Assembly: GCA_040386935.1 (NCBI GenBank)
Contig: JAZKEQ010000034.1
Location: 28,063-92,062 of the forward strand
Length of the DNA stretch: 64,000 bases
DNA from: JABMMZ01 sp040386935
GTDB lineage: Bacteria > Bacteroidota > Bacteroidia > NS11-12g > UBA955
Direction: 5' to 3'
Every line of letters begins with the position of its first letter. Positions within the stretch are counted from its first letter, which is position 1. Positions 50,723 to 59,817 of this stretch are shown here, in pieces. The notes under the pieces are model-generated. The model was given only the letters and a program-made list of their open reading frames with translations, was not told where the DNA came from and did no database searches. Both the position numbers and the translations under genes were made by a program.

Positions 50723-50971
50723 TTATTTTCTCTCGTAACGCTTTCTGAATTTTTCAACTCTACCTGCAGTATCTACCAGTGTTTGTTTTCCGGTAAAGAA
50801 CGGGTGACTTTTATCTGAAATCTCCAATTTGTATAATGGATACTCATTGCCATCTTCCCATTTTGCGGTTTCTTTTGTATCAACACAGCTGCGTGTTAAG
50901 AAAGAATGATCGCTTGTTAAATCTTTGAAAATTACAAAACGGTAATTGCTTGGGTGTATGCCTTCTTTCAT
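50723..50971 (-). CDS. rpmE2: Ribosomal protein L31, type B
   Basis: An 82-residue protein with the conserved type B pattern: MKEGIHPSNYRFVIFKD, SFLTRSC, YPLYKLEISDKSHPFFTGK and VDTAGRVEKFRKRY. It lacks the four-Cys zinc site of type A L31, so it can serve when zinc is scarce, as is usual for this form. It sits at the large-subunit side of the central protuberance and bridges to the small subunit. It is monocistronic with its own perfect promoter (50995-51024) and a shared terminator. Confidence 0.97.
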   Translation of the reverse strand: MKEGIHPSNYRFVIFKDLTSDHSFLTRSCVDTKETAKWEDGNEYPLYKLEISDKSHPFFTGKQTLVDTAGRVEKFRKRYERK

Positions 50972-50994
50972 GACTATTTTCTTTTTAAGGACTG

Positions 50995-51024
50995 CAAAGG
51001 TAACCCCTTTTCACAAAAAAACAA
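50995..51024 (-). promoter_or_regulatory. Bacteroidota-type promoter of rpmE2
   Basis: On the minus strand TTG (51022-51024), exactly 19 bases, then TACCTTTG (50995-51002), a perfect match to the sigma-ABfr consensus, about 24 bases before the start codon. Confidence 0.85.
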
Positions 51025-51115
51025 ATATTTTTAGCATTAAAGTGCATAGTTTTAGTAAAAGTATTTAATAAATAACTTGTCAGATTACGGTTTGCATGAT
51101 ATTTTCGTAAACTCT

Positions 51116-51622
51116 ATGAGCCAATTATCTACCCTTATCCTCAGTCATGAACAGATAGCCAATAAAATCAAGCGATTGGCCTGGCAAATCTATGAAAATA
51201 ACATGGATGAAGGGGCCTTGTGGATAGCAGGTATTGATGAGAGAGGGCAGTTTATAGCCGGTAAGATTGCTGAAGAACTCAGACAAATATCCGGTCAGCC
51301 TATCAAAACATTCGCAATTCAGATAAACCGTGAGAATTTTGAACCCCGCTTTATTTCTGAAGATAATTTCGATGATTTGCAGGATGCGTCTGTAATTATC
51401 GTAGACGATGTGCTGAACAGCGGTAAAACCATTGTGAGCAGTTTTCTCCCCTTGCTGAACCGTCAGGTAAGGAAAATAGAAGTAGCAGTATTGGCTTCTC
51501 GCAGTCACAGGCTATATCCCATAAAAGCGGATTATGTGGGCATCAGTATGGCAACCACCATTCAGGAGCACCTCCTGTTTGACAATGCCGATGTTTCAGA
51601 TCTGAAGCTATTGCTTCAATAA
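51116..51622 (+). CDS. PyrR-like phosphoribosyltransferase
   Basis: The frame extends from a TTG at 51077, but the ATG at 51116 (MSQLSTLILSHEQI) is the better start by comparison with the family; 168 residues. The type I phosphoribosyltransferase signature VIIVDDVLNSGKT binds the ribose-phosphate of PRPP, and the upstream GIDERGQFIAGKIAE and the downstream VAVLASRSHRLYPIKADYVG fit PyrR/uracil phosphoribosyltransferase proteins. In Bacteroidota these are often annotated as bifunctional PyrR, but no pyrimidine gene is nearby, so a salvage function in nucleobase metabolism is the safer reading. It is convergent with glyS with only two bases between stops. Confidence 0.85.
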   Translation: MSQLSTLILSHEQIANKIKRLAWQIYENNMDEGALWIAGIDERGQFIAGKIAEELRQISGQPIKTFAIQINRENFEPRFISEDNFDDLQDASVIIVDDVLNSGKTIVSSFLPLLNRQVRKIEVAVLASRSHRLYPIKADYVGISMATTIQEHLLFDNADVSDLKLLLQ

Positions 51623-51624
51623 CA

Positions 51625-53169
51625 TTACTTAATTGTTTGTAAAAGGCTGGTCAAGCTAGCTGTTTTCAGTAATAACTGGTGCAGGTCGGCAATGTTCACC
51701 CTTTCCTGTTCCATGGTATCTCTGTTGCGCACAGTCACAGTTTGATTCTCCATTGTATCGTAATCAACAGTGATGCAATAAGGTGTGCCTATGGCATCGT
51801 TGCGTCTGTAGCGTTTGCCAATTGCATCTTTTGCTTCAGTTGTCACATTGAAATCAAATTTCAATAGATCCATGATTTCATCAGCTTTCTCAGGCAAGCC
51901 ATCTCTATTCACCAAAGGCAATATTGCTGCTTTTACCGGAGCCAGTGCAAAAGGTATTGAAAGCAATGAGCGTGTACTGCCATCAGGCAATTGTTCCTCT
52001 TTTAATCCTTCAGCCATTACAGCAAGGAATAATCTGTCGAGACCAATACTGGTTTCAACCACATAAGGCACATAGCTTTCGTTGAGTTCAGGGTCGAAAT
52101 ATTGCAATTTCTTGCCGCTGAATTTTTCGTGTTGTTTCAGGTCAAAGTCGGTACGGCTATGGATTCCCTCTAATTCTTTGAATCCAAACGGGAAGTTAAA
52201 CTCTATATCACACGCAGCATTGGCGTAGTGGGCCAGCTTAATGTGGTCGTGGAAACGGTATTTGTTTTCGCCAAAGCCCAATGCATTGTGCCATTGGATA
52301 CGGGTGTTTTTCCAGTAATTGTACCATTCCATTTCGGTGCCCGGGCGAACAAAAAATTGCATTTCCATTTGTTCGAATTCACGCATTCTGAAAATGAACT
52401 GACGTGCCACTATTTCATTTCTGAAGGCTTTGCCTGTTTGGGCAATACCAAATGGAATTTTCATACGGCCTGTTTTCTGAACATTTAAAAAATTCACAAA
52501 AATACCCTGGGCTGTTTCCGGTCGCAGGTACACGGTATTTGCCTCTTCACTTACTGATCCTATCTGGGTGCTGAACATCAGGTTGAATTGGCGCACTTCG
52601 GTCCAGTTTTTAGTGCCTGAAATCGGACAAACAATTTCACAATCAATGATAATTTGTCTAACCTCTTCAAGATTATTGTCTTCGAGGGCTGTTTTAAAGC
52701 GGGCCTCAATGGCATTGGCTTTATTGATGTTTTCGAGTACCCTTGGATTGGTGCTGCGGTAAAGGGCTTCGTCAAAAGTTTCACCAAATTTAGCTTTGGC
52801 TTTTTCAACTTCTTTATCGGCTTTACCCATGATTTTGGCCATGTGGTCCTCTATCAGTACATCGGCACGGTAGCGTTTTTTACTGTCTTTATTGTCAATC
52901 AGAGGGTCATTAAAAGCATCCACGTGTCCGCTGGCTTTCCATGTAGTGGGATGCATGAAAATAGCCGCATCTATTCCAACGATATTGCGGTGCATGTTCA
53001 CCATACTTTTCCACCAGTACTCTCTGAGATTCTTTTTGAGTTCTGTTCCCAGTTGACCGTAATCATAAACAGCACTTAAGCCGTCATAAATTTCGCTGGA
53101 TTGAAAAATGAAGCCATATTCTTTGGCATGCGAGATGATATTTTTAAACAAATCTTCCTGACTAATCAT
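51625..53169 (-). CDS. glyS: Glycyl-tRNA synthetase (single-chain, class II)
   Basis: The frame opens at a TTG at 53178; the ATG at 53169 (MISQEDLFKNIISHAKEYGF) is preferred, 514 residues. Class II motifs are present: motif 1 region FIFQSSEIYDGLSAVYDYG, motif 2 FRNEIVARQFIFRMREFEQME, and motif 3 SIGLDRLFLAVMAEG; YLRPETAQGIF is characteristic of the eukaryote-like alpha2 GlyRS. It charges tRNA-Gly in the cytosol. The C-terminal anticodon-binding domain (about 410-514) follows LAPVKAAILPLV. TAAATTTG at 53176-53183 resembles a -7 box but is too close to the ATG to be convincing. Confidence 0.96.
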   Translation of the reverse strand: MISQEDLFKNIISHAKEYGFIFQSSEIYDGLSAVYDYGQLGTELKKNLREYWWKSMVNMHRNIVGIDAAIFMHPTTWKASGHVDAFNDPLIDNKDSKKRYRADVLIEDHMAKIMGKADKEVEKAKAKFGETFDEALYRSTNPRVLENINKANAIEARFKTALEDNNLEEVRQIIIDCEIVCPISGTKNWTEVRQFNLMFSTQIGSVSEEANTVYLRPETAQGIFVNFLNVQKTGRMKIPFGIAQTGKAFRNEIVARQFIFRMREFEQMEMQFFVRPGTEMEWYNYWKNTRIQWHNALGFGENKYRFHDHIKLAHYANAACDIEFNFPFGFKELEGIHSRTDFDLKQHEKFSGKKLQYFDPELNESYVPYVVETSIGLDRLFLAVMAEGLKEEQLPDGSTRSLLSIPFALAPVKAAILPLVNRDGLPEKADEIMDLLKFDFNVTTEAKDAIGKRYRRNDAIGTPYCITVDYDTMENQTVTVRNRDTMEQERVNIADLHQLLLKTASLTSLLQTIK

Positions 53170-53380
53170 GGGCGGCAAATTTAGGGAATTTTCGGCTGAG
53201 ATGTATGTGTATTGCCCATTTATCTATCCATTCACTCGTAAGAGGGTGGGTATTTAATTGTCATAATTTTGTCTTTTTTATATTTTTTTTGGAGAAAATT
53301 GAAACGTTTTTAATGTTTAGAGCGTCTAATAAGAAAATTGGGTACAATAATTGAATACCTTTTAATGTTATACTACTAAA

Positions 53381-53488
53381 ATGACAACCGATAAGAACAT
53401 AACGAAAGTAAAAAGCAGAAGACGAGGCATGGACAAACCCATTCGTAAAGAAGGGGAAGGTATCAAGCAAGGTCCTGCCGGTGTTTAA
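53381..53488 (+). CDS. Possible small basic protein (35 residues)
   Basis: ATG at 53381 to TAA at 53488 encodes a very basic peptide with KVKSRRRGMDKPIRKEG. Composition resembles small ribosome-associated or nucleic-acid-binding peptides, but it does not match the S-THX or L36 patterns I know. It lies in the gap between glyS and the 3' end of prfA, in the opposite direction to both. A run of T and GGAG about 85-100 bases upstream is not a clear ribosome site. Support is limited to composition and the open frame. Confidence 0.35.
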   Translation: MTTDKNITKVKSRRRGMDKPIRKEGEGIKQGPAGV

Positions 53489-53501
53489 TCTTTAATTAGA
53501 T

Positions 53502-54581
53502 TTATACAACGGTACCCTCTTGCATTCTCTCTGCATTCTCGGCCATTTTCAGGGCGTCTATCATGCCTTGTATATCCCCTCCCAAAAAAGTATCCAGTGC
53601 GTAAATTGTCATGTTGATTCTGTGATCAGTGACTCTGCTTTGCGAGAAATTGTAAGTCCTTATTTTGGCACTTCTGTCGCCACTGGCAACCAGTGTTTTT
53701 CTTGTATTGGCAATTTTTGAATTGTGCTCCTCAAGGGCTTTTTCGTAAAGCTTTGTTCTCAGCATTTGCATAGCCCTTTCCCTGTTGCCTAATTGTGAGC
53801 GTTCAACCTGACATACAACGACAATGCCTGAAGGTTTATGGGTCAATTGTACCTTGGTTTCCACCTTGTTTACATTCTGACCACCTGCACCACCACTTCG
53901 ACTGGTTTGCATTTCAATATCAGCAGGATTTAATTGGACATCCACATCTTCAGCCTCAGCCAATACAGCTACTGTAGCGGCAGATGTATGCACACGTCCC
54001 TGACTCTCTGTTTTAGGTACCCTTTGCACACGGTGAACACCGCTTTCATATTTCAGGTCGCCATACACATTGCGCCCTGTTACTTCCAATATTATTTCTT
54101 TGTATCCTCCCGCTGTTCCTTCATTTTCATCCATCACTTCCACTTTCCAACCGCGGTTTTCACAATAGCGGGTGTACATTTTAAGCAAATCACCTGCAAA
54201 TAAACTGGCTTCATCACCACCGGTTCCGGCTCTTATTTCTATAATCGCATTCTTGGCATCTTCAGGATCTTTAGGAATCAGCAATAATTTTATTTTCTCT
54301 TCAAGCGGACCAATTTTAGCCTCCATTTCTTCAGCCTCCATTCGGGCCATTTCCTTTATCTCCGCATCTTTTTCATTGGCTAATAAATCTTTTGCCTGAC
54401 GATAATAGTTGAGTGTTGTGCGGTATTCATTGGTGGTTTCCACCACTTCTTTTAAATCGCTGTATTCTTTGTTGAGTTGGGTGAATCGCTTCATATCCGA
54501 CATGGTATCAGGGCTGCTGAGCAATAATTCAACCTCTCTGTACCTGGCTTCAATGGCTTCTAATTTTTCTAACATGGGCAA
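53502..54581 (-). CDS. prfA: Peptide chain release factor 1
   Basis: A 359-residue protein of full family length. The catalytic loop SGGAGGQNVNKVET carries the GGQ tripeptide that enters the peptidyl-transferase centre, and HTSAATVAVL precedes it as in RF1. The N-terminal coiled-coil domain 1 and the region EIRAGTGGDEASLFAGDL are typical. RF1 reads UAA and UAG. It lies 16 bases after an upstream hypothetical gene in an apparent lpxH-hypothetical-prfA transcription unit. Confidence 0.97.
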   Translation of the reverse strand: MPMLEKLEAIEARYREVELLLSSPDTMSDMKRFTQLNKEYSDLKEVVETTNEYRTTLNYYRQAKDLLANEKDAEIKEMARMEAEEMEAKIGPLEEKIKLLLIPKDPEDAKNAIIEIRAGTGGDEASLFAGDLLKMYTRYCENRGWKVEVMDENEGTAGGYKEIILEVTGRNVYGDLKYESGVHRVQRVPKTESQGRVHTSAATVAVLAEAEDVDVQLNPADIEMQTSRSGGAGGQNVNKVETKVQLTHKPSGIVVVCQVERSQLGNRERAMQMLRTKLYEKALEEHNSKIANTRKTLVASGDRSAKIRTYNFSQSRVTDHRINMTIYALDTFLGGDIQGMIDALKMAENAERMQEGTVV

Positions 54582-54596
54582 ATTATCCGGTCCAAT

Positions 54597-55397
54597 TTAT
54601 TTTTCCGAATAAGTGTGCAAAATTAGGTTTTCGTCCGCTAAAATGTATAGCCTTTCTTTCTCAATGCGGATGTTTTTTATTTTACCGCTAAAATTGATGG
54701 GCAGTGTTTCGAATTTAAATACAGTCGGATTGTAAATAATTACGCTGTCTTTTCTGAGGTATAAGATCTGTCCGTTCACCACTTGAAAATTGGTGATACT
54801 ATCGCTTAACATGGTTTTGGTATAATTGATAAAAGCATCAAAATTTAAAATGGCCCCGTTGTTAAGCAGATAGAGGGAACTGTTTATATCTATCAGCATA
54901 TCCGGAAAAATAGGGGAATCGCTGATAAAGCTGTTGAGAGAAGCACTTTCTGAAATAAACTTTAACTCTTTACTGTATTTTTTAAGTTTTAAATCGCCCA
55001 TATCAAACAGCCATATCTGATTATCGAAACTGCGGGCAACGGCTGCACATTGGGATACACCAATTGATTCAAGGTCTGTTTCTCCTCTTAGATTGAGCAG
55101 ATTGTCGAGGTATAAAATCTTATTCTGGTCGCGGTAAAAAACATAAATTTCAAATGGATTGGAAGCATCAATAGAAGTGATATTGCCCAGTACCTTGAAA
55201 TTAGCAGTAGCTGTTTTCAGGCCGTTCTTGTCGTATTTTTCAATATCATTGGTTGGTGAAATAACGAAGATATTGCCGAGATTATCAGTTGAAAACTTGC
55301 TGTTTTTTTGAACATGAATGGTGTCGAAGGCTTCAATTTGAATGGCCCTGACCTGCGTAAAAAACAATACAAATGCTATGGTGCATATCCATTTCAT
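54597..55397 (-). CDS. Secreted protein with a propeller-like repeat pattern
   Basis: A 266-residue protein. A signal peptide (MKWICTIAFVLFFTQVRA) leads repeated strands such as NLGNIFVISPTNDIEKYDKNG, INSSLYLLNNGAILNFD and KNIRIEKERLYILADENLIL, which suggest a beta-propeller of NHL or similar type. No active-site motif. Its start overlaps the stop of lpxH by four bases and its stop lies 16 bases before prfA. Conserved hypotheticals of this type are common next to lpxH in Bacteroidota, by recollection. Function unknown. Confidence 0.75.
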   Translation of the reverse strand: MKWICTIAFVLFFTQVRAIQIEAFDTIHVQKNSKFSTDNLGNIFVISPTNDIEKYDKNGLKTATANFKVLGNITSIDASNPFEIYVFYRDQNKILYLDNLLNLRGETDLESIGVSQCAAVARSFDNQIWLFDMGDLKLKKYSKELKFISESASLNSFISDSPIFPDMLIDINSSLYLLNNGAILNFDAFINYTKTMLSDSITNFQVVNGQILYLRKDSVIIYNPTVFKFETLPINFSGKIKNIRIEKERLYILADENLILHTYSEK

Positions 55398-56146
55398 GGT
55401 TTGAATACTTTAAGTTCAATATTTGTACCATTAAATTCGGCATAAGTAAAATCATTGACCCATTCACCCAAATTGATATAGCGTGAGCTGTCTGATAGCT
55501 TCACATCCATAGGAAAATGCCTGTGTCCGCAAATAAAATAATCGTAATGGGTAGTGGTAAGGGTTTGTTTGCAAAAGAGTGTGATGTATTCCTTGTCATC
55601 TCCCATATAAATTTTATCAGCACCGGCATTTTGTATACGGCTCCTTCGCGATAGGAACTTAGCAAATCCGGCACCAATTCTCGGGTGTAAAAAGCCAAAC
55701 AATGCAATGGCAAACTTACTTCTGAAAAAAGAGCGTATCCATTTGTAGGCCTTGTCGCCCGGACCCAAACCATCACCGTGGTGAAGGAAGAATTTTTTAC
55801 CGTTGCGTTCTATGATCAATTCATCACTGATTACTTTTACACCTAATTCTTCTGCCAGATAACCAAAGGTCCACATGTCGTGGTTACCTTTAAAAATAGT
55901 AACAGGAATACCACTGTCGGTTATTTCAGCTATTTTACCCATGAATCGGGCAAAGCCTTTAGGAATAACATCGTGGTATTCAAACCAGAAATCAAATAAG
56001 TCGCCCATCAGATAAATCTCTGAAGCATCCTGACGAACAGTGTCCAGCCACCTGCAAATTAATTTCTCCCTCATCAGGGATGTCGCATGCGATGGAACAC
56101 CCAAATGAAAGTCGGAGGCGAAATATATTTTTTTAGCTGATTCCAA
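55394..56146 (-). CDS. lpxH: UDP-2,3-diacylglucosamine diphosphatase
   Basis: A 250-residue calcineurin-like phosphoesterase. The metal-binding motifs are all present: ASDFHLG, MGDLFDFWFEYHD, FKGNHDMWTFG, LHHGDGLGPGDKAYK and ICGHRHFP. LpxH hydrolyses UDP-2,3-diacylglucosamine to lipid X and UMP, the fourth step of lipid A synthesis, at the inner face of the cytoplasmic membrane. The HHGDGLGPGDKAYKW block and the following RSFFRSKFAIALF helices, which form the lipid-binding cap, separate it from other phosphoesterases. The intergenic region upstream, to the divergent response regulator, contains a small hairpin, CATTGCA-AGG-TGCAATG at 56234-56250. Confidence 0.92.
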   Translation of the reverse strand: MESAKKIYFASDFHLGVPSHATSLMREKLICRWLDTVRQDASEIYLMGDLFDFWFEYHDVIPKGFARFMGKIAEITDSGIPVTIFKGNHDMWTFGYLAEELGVKVISDELIIERNGKKFFLHHGDGLGPGDKAYKWIRSFFRSKFAIALFGFLHPRIGAGFAKFLSRRSRIQNAGADKIYMGDDKEYITLFCKQTLTTTHYDYFICGHRHFPMDVKLSDSSRYINLGEWVNDFTYAEFNGTNIELKVFKP

Positions 56147-56337
56147 TATTATTGACTGCGAAACTAACTAAAAAGCCATGAAAGACAAAGAATCTCCGTT
56201 CTAAGGCGAGATATTTCGGGCGGTGTTTGCTATCATTGCAAGGTGCAATGCAGGAAAGTCATTTTTTGCGATAAATAATAAAAAATACTACAAATGAGTG
56301 ATTTTTATATCAGGGGAATTAATTGTATTTTGTATTT

Positions 56338-57027
56338 ATGATTCATTTTACAAAAGTGGCAATAGTAGACGACAAGCAGCCGAACAGGGTGTCGCTGAAT
56401 GAACGTCTGAGTGCTGCTCATGAATTTGAGGTATTATTTATGGCGGTAAACGGGGAGGATTTTCTAGATAAAATGAAATCGAGCGCTAAGGATAATTTAC
56501 CGCAACTGGTGCTGATGGATATTGACATGCCGGTGATGGATGGGATAGAGGCCGTAAGAAGGGCTAATCAGATATATGGCGATGTAAAATTTTTGATGGT
56601 CACTGTTTTTGATGATGACGACAAAATATTCGAAGCCATAAAAGCAGGGGCCAGCGGATATTTATTAAAAGACGAACCTTCGGATATTATCGCTCATGCC
56701 ATAAAAGAGGTGCTTGAGTTTGGTGGAGTACCCTTGTCGCCACGTGTTGCGCGTAAAGCTATGAACCTGTTGATGAATGCGAAAATAGAACATTTGCCTA
56801 AAGATACTTTGCCTGACGAATACCAATTAAGTACCCGCGAAATGGATATCTTAAAACTGATGGTTGATGGGTATGATTATAAGGTAGTCGCTGAAAAACT
56901 GTTTATCAGTCCGCATACTGTTAGAAAACACATTGCAAATATTTATGCCAAATTGCAAGTGTGCAGTAAAGTTGATGCCGTAAAAATAGCGATGAAGAAA
57001 GGCTGGTTCAATGCCTTGTTTGTTTAA
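56338..57027 (+). CDS. NarL/LuxR-family response regulator
   Basis: The frame is open from 56323; the ATG at 56338 (MIHFTKVAIVDDKQPNRV) fits the receiver start, 229 residues. Receiver: acidic pair Asp11-Asp12, phosphoacceptor Asp61 in VLMDIDMP, Thr in MVTVFD and Lys in YLLKDEP. HTH: STREMDILKLMVDGYDYKVV and SPHTVRKHIANIYAKL. No kinase is adjacent, so it is an orphan regulator. Divergent from lpxH and convergent with the ABC transporter gene, with a four-base overlap of the 3' ends. Confidence 0.9.
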   Translation: MIHFTKVAIVDDKQPNRVSLNERLSAAHEFEVLFMAVNGEDFLDKMKSSAKDNLPQLVLMDIDMPVMDGIEAVRRANQIYGDVKFLMVTVFDDDDKIFEAIKAGASGYLLKDEPSDIIAHAIKEVLEFGGVPLSPRVARKAMNLLMNAKIEHLPKDTLPDEYQLSTREMDILKLMVDGYDYKVVAEKLFISPHTVRKHIANIYAKLQVCSKVDAVKIAMKKGWFNALFV

Positions 57028-58796
57028 TGTTGTTGTTTAGCGTATAACGCAGCATATTCACCTTGTTGCAACAAAAAATCTCTGTGATTGCCTCTTTCAA
57101 TAATTTCACCTTTTTCTAGCACAATGATTTGGTCGCAATGCATTACTGCGCTAAGTCGGTGACTGATGATAACTGCAGTTTTATCTTTCATGGCTTCTTT
57201 TAAATTGGCCAGAATTATTTTTTCAGTTTCCTGGTCAACGGCTGATAAGCAATCATCTAATATTAGGATTTCCGGTTCTCTGATGAGGGCTCTTGCAATG
57301 GCAATACGCTGTTTCTGTCCACCTGACAGGGTAATGCCTCTTTCGCCTACGATGGTTTGATAGCTCTTTTCAAATTCAGTGATGTTGTGATGTACATGGG
57401 CCATTGTTGCGTAGTGCACAAGATCGGCTTCAGTAACAGGGCGCTCTGTGCCTAATGTAATATTATTGGCAATGGTATCTGAAAACAAAAATACATCCTG
57501 AGGCACATAACCGATTTTTTGGCGATATTGATTCAGATTGATTGAAGCGAAAGGTTGATCGTCAATTCGTATTTCACCTTCGTTAGGTTCTATAATGCGC
57601 AATAGCAATGACGCAATAGTTGTTTTGCCACTGCCTGTACTGCCCACTATGCCGAGGGTTTCTCCTTTTGATAACGTGAGTTGAATATTGTGAAGGGCAT
57701 CATATTGTTTTTCATCATAGCGCAATCTTACATTGTCGAAAACAATATCTTTTTCAAAATGAAACAAGGCATCACTGGTATTGATGATTTCAGGTTGTTG
57801 GTGCAAAAATTCATCGATGCGTTTTTGTGAAGCAGCAGCTCTTTGTACCAGACTGGTGACCCATCCAAGACTCGCAACAGGCCAGGTTAACAGATTGACA
57901 TAAATAACAAATTCTGCAATGTTGCCAAATGTGAAATTGCCTTCGATAACACCTTTGCCACCCAAATAAATTGTGAGCAATGTACTGAGACTCACAAGCA
58001 TTAACATCAATGGATTAAAGAGTGAATCAATAAGGGTCAACGACATTTTCTGTTTGCGGTAGTTTTCGCTTTCAACATCCATTTGCTTTAAAAATGAGTG
58101 CTCAACAGCAAATGATTTCAGCACCCTGATGCCTGAAAATGATTCCTGACTGAGAGAAGTAATATCACTTAATTTCTCTTGAATTTTATCGCTTTTTCTA
58201 TTAATGATTTCACTGATATAATAAATGGAAACGGATAAGATGGGTAGAGGCAAAAGTACCCAGATGCTCAATTGAACATTTACTGAAAACATCATCCATA
58301 TGACTGTAATAAAAGTAAATACCAAATTGACTATGTACATAATGGCAGGACCAACATACATTCTTACCCTGCTTACATCTTCGCTGAGGCGGTTCATCAA
58401 ATCACCTGTAAAGTTTTTTCTATAAAATTTTTGCGATAATTGCTGATAGTGACTGAAGATATCATTCTTCATGTCGTACTCAATTTTGCGCGACATCACA
58501 ATTAGGGTTTGTCGCATAAGGAACATAAAGATACCTCTGATAACAGAGGCAAGAATAATAACAAAACCAAACCAAAGGGCAGTAGACAATAAGTTTTCAG
58601 AAAAGCCTGTGGCGGCATCATTGTTTCTAAAGTTGGGGAGGTAAGCGGCCTTTAGTTGTATTTCATCAAACACCTGTCGTACCAGGTATGGAATCACAAC
58701 GTTGAATATATTCGAAAGTATAACAAATGCAATACCGCTCAACAACAGCCATTTATAGCGGATAAAATATTTATTGATGGATAGCAGTGATTTCAA
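57024..58796 (-). CDS. ABC exporter with fused membrane and ATPase domains (MsbA-like)
   Basis: A 590-residue half-transporter. Six membrane helices in the first 320 residues (for example LLSGIAFVILSNIFNVVIPYL) are followed by a nucleotide-binding domain with Walker A VGSTGSGKTT near 386, Q-loop VPQDVFLF, signature LSGGQKQR near 488, Walker B ILILDDCLSAVD near 508 and the H-loop IISHRLSAV. It should act as a homodimer that exports lipids, peptides or drugs; MsbA-type lipid flipping is the common guess in this phylum, but substrate cannot be told. It stands alone between convergent and tandem regulator genes. Confidence 0.92.
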   Translation of the reverse strand: MKSLLSINKYFIRYKWLLLSGIAFVILSNIFNVVIPYLVRQVFDEIQLKAAYLPNFRNNDAATGFSENLLSTALWFGFVIILASVIRGIFMFLMRQTLIVMSRKIEYDMKNDIFSHYQQLSQKFYRKNFTGDLMNRLSEDVSRVRMYVGPAIMYIVNLVFTFITVIWMMFSVNVQLSIWVLLPLPILSVSIYYISEIINRKSDKIQEKLSDITSLSQESFSGIRVLKSFAVEHSFLKQMDVESENYRKQKMSLTLIDSLFNPLMLMLVSLSTLLTIYLGGKGVIEGNFTFGNIAEFVIYVNLLTWPVASLGWVTSLVQRAAASQKRIDEFLHQQPEIINTSDALFHFEKDIVFDNVRLRYDEKQYDALHNIQLTLSKGETLGIVGSTGSGKTTIASLLLRIIEPNEGEIRIDDQPFASINLNQYRQKIGYVPQDVFLFSDTIANNITLGTERPVTEADLVHYATMAHVHHNITEFEKSYQTIVGERGITLSGGQKQRIAIARALIREPEILILDDCLSAVDQETEKIILANLKEAMKDKTAVIISHRLSAVMHCDQIIVLEKGEIIERGNHRDFLLQQGEYAALYAKQQH

Positions 58797-58879
58797 ACGA
58801 ATGGCGAAAATAAAACATTAAAAGGGTATGGTCAAATCATATACCGATAATGTATCTGCTCCAAGCGTTATTAATCGTG

Positions 58880-59536
58880 TTATTGAAACTGACTCTTGTG
58901 TATTTCGTATGAAGCTGCAAGCTCGATAAGGGACATGAGATTGTGTATATCCAACTTCGTAAAAATGCGCATTTTGTAAGTACTGATGGTGCTTACAGCC
59001 AAGCGTGTTTTTTCACTTATTTCTGTTGTTGACATGCCTTCCAACATATAGAAAACAATTTCTATTTCTTTGTTGGATAGAGATTCAAAAGGATTTTTAG
59101 TATTGGCTTTTTTTTCAATTTGATTCAAAGATTGTATGTAGTGATCCTGACTGATGTAATAGTTGCCATAGCATACCCGTTTTATGGCCAATTCAAAGTG
59201 TTGGCTTTCTTCTGTTTTATTGATATATCCTTTTGCACCTTCTTTTAATACTCTGTTGCAATAGATATTCTCTGATGCCTGAGAGGTCACCAAAATATTG
59301 AGAGCTGGTTGAAAACTCAGTAATTCAGGAAGGGCTGATAGGATATTGTTATGGTCGAGGAATAAATCCAGAATGAGCAAATCAAATTTCGATGTTTTAA
59401 GTGTTTTATAAAGGTCGCTAAGTGTTGTTACTTCATGGATTGTTGGATTCGGTAATGTTTGTTGACATAGAATTTTAAGCCCAAGTCGCGATATGCTGTT
59501 ACATTCAGCAATAATAATATTAGGTTCATTCTCCAT
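58880..59536 (-). CDS. NarL/LuxR-type response regulator with degenerate acidic pair
   Basis: A 218-residue protein. The receiver keeps phosphoacceptor Asp57 in LLILDLFL, the Thr of LVTSQ and the Lys of YINKTEE, but the usual two acidic residues after strand 1 are reduced to Glu11-Cys12 in IIIAECNS, so Mg2+ binding may be weak. A LuxR-type HTH follows, LSNKEIEIVFYMLEGMS and AVSTISTYKMRIFTKL. It is an orphan without a kinase. It lies downstream of a 770-base regulatory-looking gap and is separated by 83 bases from the ABC transporter gene. Confidence 0.85.
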   Translation of the reverse strand: MENEPNIIIAECNSISRLGLKILCQQTLPNPTIHEVTTLSDLYKTLKTSKFDLLILDLFLDHNNILSALPELLSFQPALNILVTSQASENIYCNRVLKEGAKGYINKTEESQHFELAIKRVCYGNYYISQDHYIQSLNQIEKKANTKNPFESLSNKEIEIVFYMLEGMSTTEISEKTRLAVSTISTYKMRIFTKLDIHNLMSLIELAASYEIHKSQFQ

Positions 59537-59817
59537 AGGGTTTATTTGGGTTAAAATCTTCTTTGTTTTTATGCCATTAACACAATTTTAGCCATGTATC
59601 ACAAGGCGTTTTACAACATCAATATGAATTTAGGAAATCAGTAATTGCCACTGGCTTAGTGTGTATCGGTAGGCCTATTTACAGATACAGCAGATTGCAA
59701 TTTTAAAGAAAACATATCATGAGATATATGATAATAATTGAAAATAATGGACAAGAATTCAAAGAACTTTGTTGTTGGTTTATTTTATATTCTTTTTCTG
59801 TTTAAGTTTAAAAAAAA

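Noticed and set aside
53261..53470. 69-codon minus-strand ORF downstream of prfA and upstream of glyS
   Set aside because: Low-complexity Lys/Ile end, no family features, and antisense to the more plausible 35-residue ORF.
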